Origin: Linnemannia elongata
Lineage: Eukaryota > Mortierellomycota > Mortierellomycetes > Mortierellales > Mortierellaceae
Direction of reading: 5' to 3'
Assembly: GCA_036320915.1 (NCBI GenBank)
Contig: JAXBDG010000024.1
Coordinates: 1 to 64,000, forward strand
Length of the DNA stretch: 64,000 nt
Under the pieces are notes generated by a model. It saw nothing but the letters and a program-made list of their open reading frames with translations. It made no database searches and was not told the origin of the DNA. Both the position numbers and the translations under genes were made by a program. Shown here piece after piece: positions 19,129-32,044 of the stretch. The first letter of the stretch is position 1. The number at the start of each line of letters is the position of its first letter.

Positions 19129-22100
19129 CTAGATCTCGCCCGCCTGCTCGGCCAGCCGGTAGAACAAAGACTCCTCCCTCCGCAACAGAATAGACGGCCT
19201 ATCAAACTCTTCCACTCGACCTTTCTCCAATACCAAAATCTTGTCGCTGTCCATCACAGTTTTGATCCGGTGTGCAATCGTCAAAATCGTCCTGTCCGCA
19301 AACTCCTTCCGAATCGTTTTCTGAATCAGCTCGTCCGTCTCCACATCAACCGCCGCCGTCGCCTCGTCCAAAACCAAGATCTTGGTCTTTCTTAGCAATG
19401 CACGCGCCAAGCATATCAGAGACCTCTGACCCACAGAAAAGTTGTCGCCGTTCGATGACACCTCAAACGCTAACCCCCCAGGCAACCCCGATACGATGTC
19501 CTTCAAATGGGCTCGCTCCAGGGCCTCCCACAAATCGGCATCCTCTAATTCTTGAAAAGGGTCCAGGTTGTCTCGTACCGATCCAGCAAACAAGGTCGGG
19601 TCCTGAGGAATGATCGCCAAATGCCTCCTCAGATCCTCCAATCCAACAGTTGAGATGTCTACTCCATCAATCTCTATAAAGCCGCCGCACTCCTCGTCGT
19701 CTGAATCATCCGTGCCGAGAATGCCGAATGATGCTGCGTCAGCAACAAGGGACCGACTATTATCACTCTCCTTGGCCCAGTAGCTGTTGGCAGCCTCGAT
19801 CAAACGGAAGAGAGCAAGGGTTAACGATGACTTGCCCGCTCCTGTCCTGCCTACGATCCCGACTTTTTCTGATGGCAGGATGTCAACAGACACTTTCGTG
19901 ATCACCAAGTCTAGCCCTTCACGGTAACGTGTCGAGTAGTTCTTGAAGCTGATGCGGCCCTCCGAAGGCCAATTAGCAGGGAGGAGAACGTCCGTTGTGT
20001 CTGGCGCCTCCGTCTTCAAGTCCGTATATTCGATGATCCGCTCCAATCCTACCAATTGGTTCTAGTGTATCGAAATAAAGGTGTTAGCTACAGGACAAGT
20101 GACAGCAAGTCGAGATCTCGCAAAAGTTTAGCAGCATATGTAATTATTTGGAACGAATAGTGCTTACCTGAAGGTCACAAAAGTTGCGTACAAGACTTGT
20201 CACTTCCTCTGTAATCGTCAAGGCAAAGCTCAAGGTTAGGCCTACCAGACTCGGGTCCATACTGTCCCGCTGTAGGACCGCAAAGAGAGCAGCGCACAGT
20301 AACACAATTGTGCTTAGAATCCGAAGTTGAACATCCAGCCAGCGTCGGCTGCCCATGTTGGACAAAAAGTTGTTGGACATCCTGTCAACCATGGCCGCAT
20401 TCTTCTTAATAAATCGTTCTTGGATCCTCATGGCCCTGATGGTTGATACACCGCCAAGAGACTCGTGGAAATGCTGGTAGACAGGCGACTTGGAGATGAC
20501 ATAAATCCGTGCCAGGGTCCGAGAAACGCTCAGGAAGCACTTTTCGACAAACCAGTATCCGATGAGCAGGAAAGGCAGAATCATGACAAAGGACGGTGTC
20601 GTAAAGACAATAAGCAAGAGAGTACTGGCGACAGAGATACCAAAGAGGCAAATGTCGATCAACTTGCTTGGGATCCTCACATCGACCGCAAAGATGTCGG
20701 ACGAGAAGCGGTTGATGATGCGACCGACAGGAGTGGTGTCGAAGAATGCCATAGGTAATCGGAACACCTTTTCGAGGAGATGACTGTGGATCCGTTCCGA
20801 GGCTCTGATTCTTGCCACGGCAAGCCCCAGCCAGGTGATGACCATGTAAAGCAGCACATACACCAAAGTCAAGAAGGCATACACTCCTAGGAACATAAAC
20901 AAGGACAGCCGCTCGTCGTCTTTGGCTTCCCTAGATATTTTGATCCAGTGCTTCAACCACAGGCTTGTCGAGACGAGACAACCTTGAGCGAGAAGAAACA
21001 AAACGACTATTGTCACCGTTATGCGGTATGAGCTATGATGATTGTATGGATTTACAATATGTTAGTTGGTATTTTAGATCGTTCAAAACCTGTAAAGACT
21101 ACATGCGCGGACCAAATTAACGGCTAATTGGTAACCTACGCTTCCTTGGCATAGTAGAGAACAACGTCAAACCCAACGTCTCCCTCCTTCATCTTTTCTG
21201 CACCAATGAGAACCGCTTTAGTGTTCTGGCTCTCAGTCTTTTGCTCCCGAAGTGGCTCTGTGGGCCCTTTGGTTTCGTTGTCAGAGGAATCCTGATCCGT
21301 GGCAGCCTCTCCCGCGGTGCTTGGATCCTCCGAGTCGTTCTCCTCCCCTGTAACTGACACGCCCTCAGCCGGAGTGTCCTTGCTCTGGCGCCTCTTAATT
21401 ATTGCATGCGACCTTCTCCTCTCCAAAACCGTGTACTCCTTGATCAAGCGGTAAAAGTCCTTTTTGGAACCCATAAGGTAAGAGTAGTCCCCTCGCTCCT
21501 GGATAGATCCGTCCTTGATAACCACAATCTGATCCATCTCACGGAGGTGATGAGTGCCATGGGTAACGAGTACTCGAGCCTTTCCCTTGAGCAGTCCTGA
21601 AGGCCCTATAAGGTTCTCCCAGAGATGGTGGTCGACGTGGGCATCGACGGCGCTCAGAGGATCGTCCAAAAGGTAAATGTCGGCATCATCGTACGCCGCT
21701 CGGGCTAAGGATACGCGTTGTTTCTGACCGCCAGAGAGGTTGATCCCGCGCTCGCCGATCTCTGTCATATCACCTCCGGGAAGCATCGCAATGTCGGGCT
21801 CCAATCCACAGGCAAATAGGACCTGTCGGTACTTGGCTTCGTCGTATTCGTTCCCGAATAAGATGTTGTCCTTCAGAGTAGCATTGCAGATCCAAGCTTG
21901 CTGAGGGACATAGGCGACTAGTCCACAGAGCTCCACCTGCCCCTTCAGCTTGTACATGTCTCCGATCATTGCGGACAATAACGACGACTTGCCCTGACCA
22001 ACTCGACCGACAACGGCCGTTAGACTACCTCGCGGGACCGTGAGCTGGATCGACTGAAGTGTCGGAACTAGGAGATTATCTGGATTGTCGTTTGTCGCTA

Positions 22101-24260
22101 GTAAGGCAGTCCGTTCACTTGGGTCTGGTCGAAGCTGGTGCTGTAATGGTGACGTCCATGAGAAAGAGGAGTTCTTGATCGAAATGACAGGGTCGAGTGG
22201 ATTTCTCGGAAGGGATTCCGAACGAACAACATCGGCTTCGTTGACTTCTTCCTTGAGCAGAAACTGTTGGATTCTCCTTGTGGCCACAAGAACAGCGATG
22301 GTTGAAGTGGTTGCTTCCGAGAGACTGGCGATCGGTCCCTTGAGCATAGCAAACAGTGTCATGGACACGAAAACTGTCTGAGGTGTGAGTGTTCCTGGAG
22401 TGAAATTTGGTCCGCCCCAAAGAGTATAGACAGCAAAGGTAATAAGACTGATAATGAGGGAGGACGAGATAAAGATGATCGACATGAAGGCCTCGACAAC
22501 TCCGATGCGGCGGAGATATGCCAACTCTTGGTTCCGGATCTTGAGGATGCGGCGTAGAAAAGCAGTTGACCAGCCGTAGAGTTTGACGATCTTCATGGAC
22601 GAGAGGACTTCGGTCGTCAATCGCATCCGCTCGTCCATGGCCTTGAGCTTGCCACTTTGAATATTCTGGAAAACACGTGCTTGCCAAGCTTGCAGGGGTA
22701 GGAGAGATAGCATAGCGAGCACTCCCGCCAGCATGGACCAGCCCAAGAGGTTGTACAGCATCTTCATGGAGATGAAGAGCGCCAGGGGAATCTCGATCCA
22801 CATGGAGATGTACACGATCGCGTTCCACCATTGATCGGCGTCAACTGACATGTGATTAGCAATTTTTCCACTGCTTGCCTCGTTCCTCGATCCTGCAGAG
22901 AGACGGAGAGCCTTGCGATAGATCATTGATATGAGTGCCGAGCGACTAGCAACACCGAGGATCAGCATCTGGTAGCGGTTGTAGGTGTTCAAGAGCGAAG
23001 CAAATAAGGACGCGGTAAACATGCCGAGGGCTAGAGTGATTCCGTAGGAGACTGGTTTGGACTCGTGATCCTCCAAATAATCGAGGAGCTCCTTCAACAA
23101 AACCGGCAGCGTGTAGGAGAACAATACAATGGCGACGCGACTCAGCAGGACTGGTATTAACATCTCCCAGCTGTTTTTGAGAACCGTCCAGAACAGTGAT
23201 GGCGACAGTTCCTTTGAGGAGGTGGATGAGGATCGCCTGTGTCGTTGGAGTGCCTCGTCCCAGGCGCGTGATAGTCGTTTGTATCCAGTGTATGCTGCTA
23301 GTGACTTTGGGAGTTGGCCTTTGATATCGTCCGCCGTAAGGATCCGATTGAGTCCGATAGAGATGATGGGTGTGAAAAACCAGAATGTAAGACGTGAGAG
23401 GAGGTTTGCCTTGCCATACATGCCAACGTTGCTTGAGCGTTGGATCTGGGTGTTCCCACGAGGCCAAGCCTCAACAAGGAATCCTGCAGTCAGTACTAGG
23501 GTGAAAGCGACCAAAGGTGTGACAGAGTAGTCGGTTCCTGATCCTGGACTCAATGCTGTTTGAAGGATGGCGAGAGCGCCACAGATGGAGGTGACATAAA
23601 AAGCGAATATGGCACTACTCGATCGAATCTCGTAACGATGCTCATATTTATTTAATATGGCGGCAGCGACCTATCCAATGAATATTGCCATTAAATTAGC
23701 GCTTAATATGTTTTGTGGCTACGAAGTCACTACAATGAAAAAAGGGGAGACTTACCCAGGCTACTCCCATGATTGTGCAGCTCCAGGCAGAGACGACCGG
23801 AAAGTCCTTCATGTAGAAAAGTTGGTATGCTAGGGTCCAGATGGCGACGGCTGCAACGATCATAGAGATCTGGGTAGGCCAGTAGATCCAAGCTGTTCTT
23901 CCTAGGCCATGAGGTTTGGCGTTATGAGTCAGATAATGAACCCTGGCCAAGAATCCCACGATAGCAACGGTTGCCATGCCACAAAAGAAGACACTATGGA
24001 TGATGATGGGAATCATCGGCTCTGCCGGTTAGATAGATAGTCCCAGTGCTTGGGCGTTTAATATACGAATGATTTATACGGTTCACTGGCGTACCTGTAT
24101 TCGAAGCATGGTGTCAAGTCATATCGATCTGGACTCAGAGGACCCTATGTTGGTAGTGACCCCGATTAATATGTGAGGAACGTTTATTGGCACTAAGATG
24201 CGCGATATGATTCGAATACAACCTTACCCATCCTTCGTGGTGATTGCAGAGACCGGCCAT
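19129..24260 (-). CDS. ABC transporter, subfamily C (MRP/YCF1 type), full length
   Basis: Exons: 24,260-24,228; 24,144-24,095; about 24,020-23,756; 23,670-21,140; 21,032-20,168; 20,061-19,129. About 1,550 residues. It starts [11 protein letters not shown], followed by the [10 protein letters not shown] motif typical of ABCC N-termini, then an extra TMD0. TMD1 is followed by NBD1 (Walker [10 protein letters not shown], signature LSGGQKQR, Walker [12 protein letters not shown]), a linker rich in Ser, Glu and Asp with basic KRRQS, TMD2, and NBD2 ([35 protein letters not shown]). The degenerate second signature is usual for ABCC. Such pumps export glutathione or organic-anion conjugates, often into the vacuole; substrate here is unknown. 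The junction between exons 2 and 3 is not in phase with the obvious GT/AG sites, so a weak splice site or small error remains there. Confidence 0.9.
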
Positions 24261-25220
24261 GGTAACGATCGGCCCCTATGGAGTCCAGGGCGTGTCCGAG
24301 TGATTAGGCAGAGTCGCCTTGGTGGTCTGAAGGCGGGTGCCTTGAGGTCAGTGCTTGTCGCTGGAAGATAATCGTGTAAGTCCAAGAAAGTGATCTGGAC
24401 CGAAGAGGGGAGGGGTATAGGGAAAAAAAGTGGAAGAGGTGGAAAGTAAAGAGAAACCAAAGAACAAACGGTTTATCCGAAGGAAAAAAAAGGATGGGTA
24501 TGTGTGACTGCTTACTGGATACTGATTGCGAGAAAAAAAAGCAATTTGAGGGGAATGGAGGAGTTCGCGTGCGAATAAACACGTGCGGTAGCAAACGCAC
24601 CATACCAGGTCTCCTCGACCAGCTTCACGCCTAGCGTCAAGTCTATATTCTTCCTCACGCGCTGCTCAACAATACTTATTGGCCCTGAGTTGGGATAATA
24701 ATTCACCTTGATCACAATGGCGGGCGAAGGTTGAAGCGACGAGAGAGTAGTCTGCCAGCCTTGCAGACAGGACGACTATCGTGACCCTGAATAAGTTTTC
24801 GACTCTACCATGCCCAATCGTTGTCACCATTCATCTGCACACATATCCACATGGATCTGCCAAATTACGAAGGCTCGCCTCCCATGGCGATCGTTCTCCC
24901 CTTCGCTTTCTCTCTCTGTCTCTCTCTCTCTCTCTCTGTCTCGCTTATCATACTACGTCGAAAAAGGGCAAAGGCAGGGTAGTCCAGAATCCATCTTCAT
25001 CTCTCGCATCCTAATTCTATTGATTCTTGCCAGGATAAAAATAAACAGTGACACCCTAGTTGTGGATAACAGAAAATATAAGCTGCCAAAGAACGAACTG
25101 GAGAAGTTATATTCCGACAACTTGCTTGCGTGGTCAAGCCTGATCGAGCCCCAGAGCAAGTGATAAAGACTTGGAGTTCTTCCCATGCTCATTTTATTTG
25201 GGTATGTACATGGGTAGTTG
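24261..25220. other. Intergenic region with CT microsatellite
   Basis: No convincing gene. A CT-rich tract (TCTCTCTCTGTCTC type) spans about 24,908-24,945. The minus-strand frame 24,512-24,715 ends in low-quality sequence and is not supported. Contains the promoter of the ABCC gene. Confidence 0.5.
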
Positions 25221-25844
25221 TCAAAAATATCCTGGCGGGTAAGGATCGCTGTCAGGGTCAGAAAGAATGCAGTGCATTATACAATCGAGATAATCTATCC
25301 GACAACGCCTTGCAAACTTTTCACGACAGGATCCCCGTCGACGGGCCTGCTGGCAGGCTAATATGGACCTCTGGTGGCAAGCGTCACTTTGCGCCTGGCA
25401 TCCGTCTTCTGTACATCCGCTGTCGTCTATCCGTGCAATATGGTCGCCTACAGCGGTGGTTATACCATTTGTTGCTATTGCTGCGTGATTGCTGTCGTCG
25501 TCTTTGATGGTATTGGGAAGGAGTGGTTGGATTTGTGAGTGTTGATATTGTAGGCGTGGCACTGATTCCTGGCGTATTGGGTCCGGTTTGTGATGCTGTT
25601 GCTGTGGTTGCTGGATTAGTTGTTGTTGTGGAGATAAATGCGAATGTGGTAGTGACGATAGTGATAGCGGTGGGGGGGAGAGGCGCTCTGTTGATGTAGG
25701 GGAGGTAGAGAAGGACTCGTTTGCTTGAGGCAGGACTGAAGTAGCTGAGGGGAAGGCGGAATGTACAACGAGGAGACTACCAAGGACGAGGCAGGTGAAG
25801 TGGTGGAAGAAGAGGGTAGAAAGTAGGCTTGAATAGGACCTCAT
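25221..25844 (-). CDS. Secreted cysteine-rich protein
   Basis: 207 residues from Met at 25,844; the frame has another Met 11 codons upstream, but the nearer start gives a cleaner signal peptide (LLSTLFFHHFTCLVLGSLLVV). The middle (about 40-150) is Ser, Pro and Gln rich with no structure predicted. The last 60 residues hold eight cysteines with spacing C4C6C7C8C7C6C3C, enough for four disulfides, followed by an acidic DPDSDPYPPG tail. It looks like a small secreted or wall-associated protein; an effector-like role is possible but unproven. No family recognised. Downstream lies a T35 tract. Confidence 0.6.
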   Translation of the reverse strand: MRSYSSLLSTLFFHHFTCLVLGSLLVVHSAFPSATSVLPQANESFSTSPTSTERLSPPPLSLSSLPHSHLSPQQQLIQQPQQQHHKPDPIRQESVPRLQYQHSQIQPLLPNTIKDDDSNHAAIATNGITTAVGDHIARIDDSGCTEDGCQAQSDACHQRSILACQQARRRGSCREKFARRCRIDYLDCIMHCILSDPDSDPYPPGYF

Positions 25845-25979
25845 CAGGGGAGATTTACAGACAATGAACACAGGCAATTAACAAGAGAAAGAAACATGTA
25901 AAAAGACGACTCTCGCATCAATTGACATAACAACGATATAAAAAGGGGAAAGAAGAAATGCGTTTTAGCAATGTGCAGG

Positions 25980-25981
<2 letters not shown>

Positions 25982-26016
<35 letters not shown>
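25982..26016 (+). repeat. Poly(T) tract, 35 bp
   Basis: An uninterrupted T35 in the spacer between the Cys-rich gene and the SAP gene. Confidence 0.95.
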
Positions 26017-26264
26017 CCGCGACAATCGTGATAGCAGGAATATCCATGGCAGTGGAGAGCGGTGCAGTCCTTTCACCCAAAGCCATTCAAGCACTGACAA
26101 CAACAGCAGCAGGAACAAAAATAAATGAAAGGTCAAAGACGGTAGAGAGAGTCCAGCGCGATCTCAATCTATGCTGAGCTCTCCACCTGCAGGTATGATG
26201 AAAATGAATGAGCCGTCATGATTAGGGCAGCAAAGGATACATTTATTGTAGAGTTTACGAGTTT

Positions 26265-28019
26265 TTAATGAAACCGGCGTCTGGAGAGAGAAGTCTCTGC
26301 AAGAGCTAAGATGGTCCCTACACCAGAGGTCGATAGACTAACGCTCTCGGGGATGTACCGGAAGACCTGGGGTAACATACAGCAATTCTTCATAAGGACA
26401 GGTTGGTGACTGACGTGGCTCACCACGGTCTCAACAGCCTCCTTGGCCAGTCCAACGAGACCAGGGTTAGCAGCACGAAGGTTGGCGGCGAGGGTTTGAC
26501 TGAGGAAATAGGTGATAGCAAACTTAAAGACAAAGTAGGAAAGGCCAGACGTGGTCTTTCGGGAAAGGAGACCGGATGGCTGGGTCTGGTCGTGTTTGTG
26601 CAAGCGAGATCGGTCAACGTTGAAGAGTTGGGAGAGGAGGGTAGGGATAGCAAACAGGGCTCCGTAGTATGCGAAAAATGGCTTCAAGAAGTTGGGCCAA
26701 TTGGTCAAAAGGTTCAAGGACGAGAACCATCCCTCACTATGCTATATGTTCAGTGGAAGAGCAAAAGAAGGAGTTGCGTTAGTAGATTGTCCATGATATA
26801 TATATATATATAGAGAGAGGGAGAATGAGAAAAAGTGAGAGAGAAAGAGAGAGAGAGAGAAAGGTACCTGGCTGTTCTGAGCGAATGCTGACGAGAGAAA
26901 GACTGTCAGCTCGAGAAGGAGGGTGATCCAGACAAAGCCCAGACTGTTTGAGCCCAGATCATGTAACGCTTGCCACTTGTTGGATGTGCAGGAAGCACAG
27001 TTAGCGAAACGGTGCTTTATCATGCTACAGACTTTGCCATAAAGATCCACACGCTCCTCCTCGCCATGCCGGCCGAGGCGGCAATGGCGGCTGTGGTGGC
27101 TGTGGCGATGGTGATCGCTGTCTTCCTCTGCGTGGGAATGATGGGACACGCGATGGACTCTCTTGCCCTTATTGCCCGACACAGCTCCAACCACGTCCCC
27201 TATAGCGTTAACTACACCTGAGGTCAAATCCTTGGAAGCGCGCCTAATGGTCGCCTGTCCAGACTGCAGCTTTTCGTGGAGGGTATGTTCTAGCGAGCTT
27301 GCAAACTCCTTCACCTCCTGGATATCGGTTTGTAGGTCGCCCATGAAGTTGCGGACCTGATGCTCCGACAATGGATCCTCAGCACTCTCAGAGTCGGAAC
27401 CACGTCCAGATCTATTCAGTCAAAAGAATGACATAGTCAGACGCCTATGAGCAACCGCTGGTGTATAGTCAAATATGATCGACGTTAGAAAGAACAATAG
27501 CTTGTTGACTCACTTGGACATGCGAGTAGCAGGAACATGCATGCTCGACTTTTTGGGCGACGAGCGCCTTGAGCGAGTTCGAACACCCCCATCAGAACTA
27601 TCGTCGTCGTCATCGTCTGCGGCAGAGGAAAGACTGGCTAGACGGCTACTTTCGATTGAGCGGCGACCGCTCGCTCTTGGGCTCTCCTCGCGGAAAAGGT
27701 CACGAAGAGAAGGGTCACTGGCGCCATGTTTGACAACATGTTGTCTGGAGAGAGCGACAAAAAGCAGATGTTAGGTCAGTTAGTTGATGCTCCTCAACGC
27801 AGTAATGATATGTAAGAGTGAAGAGTCATTACCTAATTCTCTCGACGAGTTCTTCTCGAACGCCTTCAGAGGAAAGGCCCAGACTTGAGGCCAGCTCTAT
27901 TGTGGACGTAAGGTCAAACGTGTAAGTGGGTAACACTGCATAGAGCTGTGGCAATTATTATACACTAAACAAGTACCTTTGAGCTCGTGCTTGCGACGTT
28001 TTGAAAGTGCACTTGACAT
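26265..28019 (-). CDS. SAP-domain multi-span membrane protein, probably nuclear envelope
   Basis: Five exons: 28,019-27,977; 27,896-27,833; 27,744-27,514; 27,411-26,868; 26,741-26,265; all phases close, 452 residues. Residues 3-36 form a SAP-type DNA-binding helix pair (KRRKHELKELASSLGLSSEG with VREELVERI). An Asp run and basic RSRRSSPKKS follow (70-105), then an amphipathic helical stretch (EVKEFASSLEHTL...), a His-rich patch, and three hydrophobic spans near 280-300, 320-340 and 365-385 (FVWITLLLELTVFL; FFAYYGALFAIPTLL; YFVFKFAITYFL). SAP plus membrane spans is the arrangement of chromatin-tethering inner nuclear membrane proteins such as Src1/Heh; localisation is inference. Intron 4 carries TA and GA microsatellites (26,797-26,862). 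Divergent from ORC3. Confidence 0.75.
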
Positions 28020-28481
28020 TTTTTTAATTTTTTTCTTTTTTCTTTGGTTGTTTTCGAATTTAGAGGAGGAGGGTTGGAGGAGAGACGGTTAGTGGGAATA
28101 ATGAGATGATGTTAACAACAGAAAGAGAAGAGGGGTTGGAGGGGGGGAGGGAGAGGATGAAAATAAATAAAACAAACAGTTAAGACAGCAAGGCGGCATA
28201 AGTTCGTGTCAGTCTGTTAGTGGTTGGTGAAAGGAGTTTTTTTTCTTGTGTGGATGAGACCCAGGCGAGAAGAGAACGAGACAGATCGAGAGGGAATAAA
28301 ACTGACCAAGCCGTCACGAAACAGGATCATGCATTTGCCACCAAAACGTCAAGCTGAAGGTGTCAGTCACGTGCGCGTTGTCAAAAGCGAGGCCAAGGTT
28401 GCGAAAAGGTGTTTTACACTCAGGCAACAAAAGGAGCAACTGCAACAAACAACAATCCATTCGCACGATTCTTTGCAGACC
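28020..28481. promoter_or_regulatory. Shared divergent promoter, SAP gene and ORC3
   Basis: 462 bp between two divergent start codons, with A/T-rich and G-rich runs. No specific site is claimed. Confidence 0.5.
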
Positions 28482-30720
28482 ATGGACGAATTCGACTCGC
28501 TCACTGACGTATGTTGCCACCCCTATTGCGCACACAAGTGACATATCTGAACGCAGCTATATGAACATTGGGTTGATTGTCACATCAGGGACACTGTTCA
28601 AAATCGAATCTAACATCTAGAAACCAACTACAATGCACCGCTTCTGTCGCCTGCTTTCCGACAACTTTAGGGCGTCTTCTTTGTCCCTCCATCGACTACC
28701 GGGAAGACAGCAGGAAATAGTAAAACAAAGCCAGGGAAAGCAGCACAGTTGGGTAAGACCCTAGACACCAGTGTCCGCGCTGGCACCCATTTTCAGAGGA
28801 TCAAGGCAGGCACCTAATAGTCCTTACCCTACACCAATCAATATGACATAGAGCATTTCAAGCTGGACGGCTTCCAACAACTCAAGGATGTCAGCGAGCC
28901 GATAGAAGCTATGGAAATCAGGCGCACCCTTTTCAACCGGGAGTGGGAACTGATGACTGGGAGGATCGAAAATGTCATGCGCAACATGAACACTATGGTT
29001 CTATCCGCCATCTACAACTTTGTCCACAACGCCTACTCTCGTCAGTATAGCAAGTATGTTTATATGTCATGCAGGGACTTTTGTTTTGTTGACTAGCGAT
29101 ATTTCAGGACTATTTACTAGTGTACATGTGAAGAAAGCGCTTATTAATTATGCGCTTTCTTGCTTTTTCTCCAGTGCTGTTATGCCATTCTTAGAGCTGC
29201 CCACAGGATTGATCTTTGCAGGAATAAATGTCCCGGATCATGATCTCCTCTTTCAGCAGATCGCTCAGACAATATCATCTTCAACGCCACCTTCATCAGG
29301 ACCTTTGGAAGCAGATGATATGGAGCAGGACCACAATACAACAACTTCTGTAAGATCCGCGAGCCATGTTGTTATCCTGCAGTCAAAGGATTGCACCAAT
29401 CTTAAAAGTGCCCAAAAGTCCATGATCGAGCAGTTCCTTGGGCTAGGAATCGCAGGAGCCACCAACCCATTGGAGGTACTTCGACCCTTGCTTGGACCTC
29501 GTTTTCTTAACACAGTGCCACATGGGAATGACGCGTCGTTATTTTGGTTGCTTACTGGTTCTCCCTTGGCAAATCTTTTAACTAGGGAGGAACGAGACTG
29601 CAGAACTACGACATGCTTGTCCTGGAACGATGGTATCAGTCATTATGCGAATCCAACGACGGTGCGAGCGAAGAAAGGAAGCAGCCGACGTTGGTCGTTA
29701 TCCTGCAGGACTTTGAAAGTTTCGACTACGATACCCTCCAGGACTTTATCACGATATGCAGCAACTACCAGGACAGGATACCGTTTGTCTTGCTGATGGG
29801 ATTGGCGACATCAATTGATGCTCTCCACCAAGGGTTGCCCAAGGCAGTGCTGAGTAGACTGCAAACCAGGAAGTTCCAGATGCAGCAGTCGTCCGAGTGT
29901 CTGACAGCGATTATCGAGGACTTGTTTATCCATGCCAACGTGGGATTAATGGTCGGGTCGTTACCTCTCAAACAACTGATCGACCAGTTCATCCACTACA
30001 ATTTTTCTGTGGGGGGCTTTATCTCCAATTTGAAGGTAGGTGCATTTCTAGATTTATAGTTTGATGGGATTTTTGGACTGATGGACCCATATATTGACGC
30101 GATTTGCTTTTGCTGTTTGCATGTATAGTACATTGTAATGCATCACTTTTACGCCAACCCATTGAGTATCCTGTGTGACCGGTCACTCACAGCGCAGAGC
30201 AAGGCACTTGATCTTTTAACGACAGGCCACTTTGATCACCTTCGAATGCTTCCTTCATTTCAACAGTAAGATAGTAATTTCATCCACCGACAACGTACGA
30301 AATTATACTGCCAATGACACGTCATGAACGTTCCCTTTTTAACAGTGGCTATTTACTCTGGGTACGCTAGGTACGTGGAAGGCAAGTTGGAGAGTGACCC
30401 ACAGGAAGCGGAGATGTTGCTCTTGGACGACGAGTTCTTAGTGCAGCAGATTCCAGATTTGGTTCAAGGCCTGCGCGAATATCATCAAAACTTCGGGATG
30501 ATCTTTGACTTTTTGTGGTTCCTTCAGACTCGGTTCTCGATTTCATTGCTCAAGAAACCCAAACGAGCACTCTACTTTATGGCGCTCGAGGGTAGTCTTA
30601 TCAACTCGAGCCACATCCCCTTCTTACAAAGTCTTGTCCGGTAATGATATGCGTTATATTATTAGCAACTCCCACATGTCATGTATCTTCCTGATGACAA
30701 TGATCTAACGTCATAATAGC

Positions 30721-30759
<39 letters not shown>

Positions 30760-31931
30760 AATAGTAAACTGGACTCAAACAATATGATGATATTTGTCGA
30801 GGATTGGCTGCGACTGTTCAAAGAGTCGCCACAATGTGTACCAAAGCAATCGACGGCATTGGAGAATGCCATGGACAGAGAACTGGTTGTTGTGCAGAGT
30901 ATTCGGGACCGGATGACAGCTCTCTTGGACAACGTCAGCGAGGACTCTGTCACCAGCAGCAGTGAGACTGAGGACATTGGCGAGGACATTGATAAATCCT
31001 CCAAGACTTTGGATGGAGGATTTGTGAAGAAGCGGAAGCTGGTCAGCTTGAATGTGTATGCACACGAGACGGACGGTCGACAGACTAGGATTGCAAAGAA
31101 GACGCGTGAGACTACCAGGATACCCAAAGGTGCTCTCGGTGCATACACGTTACTGGTCAAGGAGATTGACGAGACCATTTCACGACTTTTCAGGTATCAT
31201 TCTTCGCGCGGTCTGGAAGGGGGGTTTTTTTTTTGTTGTTCATCTTGAGGATTAGTATGACCGCCTTGTGCTAAGGCTGACATGATTCTTGTTCATTATT
31301 TTAGAACATACTTGGTGTGTCACACAAGCATGCCGTTGAATGAGATTTATTACTACTCGCAAATCGCTATCCAGCAAAAGGTATAACAGCAGATTCGTGT
31401 GCTATGTTTTAACTTTTGAATGTCCTACTAAGCATCACCCATTTTTATCTCAAACAAATATAGGCGTTCTTGCCACAGCCACGCGCTTCGGTTCAGACGG
31501 CATTGGGTCAACCGGAGGTGTATCTTAACTGCAACTGCTGCCGCCCACCTTCTGGGAGCGCAGACCAGAGCCTGGCGGACATGGTCCTCCCAACGCAGCA
31601 CGACACTTGCATTCTCTACAAACTATATGTGGAGTGTGGGCGAATGATTAACATGTACGACTGGTTCACGGCATTTGGTATGATCCTTGAGCGTGGAGAA
31701 CAGTCCGCTGGTGTGGAGGAACCGCCAGCCAAGAAACGAGCAGGGGCCAAAGGTAGCCGTGTTGGATCGAAAGCGAGGACCAAGGAAATCGTAAACACGA
31801 ACAAGCTAGACCAGAAGGACGTGCAGGCAAGGTTCATTAGCGGAGTGGCCGAGCTGCAGTTTATGGGGTTCATCAAGTCAACCACTCGGAAGACGGACCA
31901 TGTCATGCGGCTCACTTGGGGAAATATATAA
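28482..31931 (+). CDS. ORC3: Origin recognition complex subunit 3
   Basis: Ten exons: 28,482-28,508; 28,671-28,752; 28,852-29,053; 29,175-29,475; 29,586-30,035; 30,129-30,265; 30,371-30,640; 30,765-31,193; 31,305-31,380; 31,464-31,931. All phases agree; 813 residues. Subunit of the six-protein complex that marks replication origins. Family landmarks in order: GVFFVPP near the N-terminus, LPTGLIFAGINVPDH, VVILQDFESFDYDTLQDFI, PFVLLMGLATSIDALHQGLP, FSVGGFISNLKYIVMHHFYANPLSILC, LRMLPSFQQYVE, and the winged-helix end INMYDWFTAFG...ELQFMGFIKSTTRKTDHVMRLTWG. Intron 7 contains a T34 tract next to its 3' splice site. Convergent with the HAM1-like gene, 113 bp apart. Confidence 0.93.
30722..30755 (+). 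repeat. Poly(T) tract, 34 bp, inside ORC3 intron 7
   Basis: T34 ends 9 bp before the AG acceptor at 30,763-30,764, so it replaces the polypyrimidine tract. Confidence 0.95.
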
Positions 31932-32044
31932 TGTCCGTAATACATCATGCTTTTTCCACGTTGCATTTAGTTTTATTTGTTCATTAGTTTGCTAAGTAGT
32001 GCAAAAAGAAGGTGGCAGAATACGGTTCGGTTCAATGTGCTTTT

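Noticed and set aside
24512..24715. 67-residue minus-strand frame upstream of the ABCC gene
   Set aside because: No start context, domain or splice partner; lies in the promoter region.
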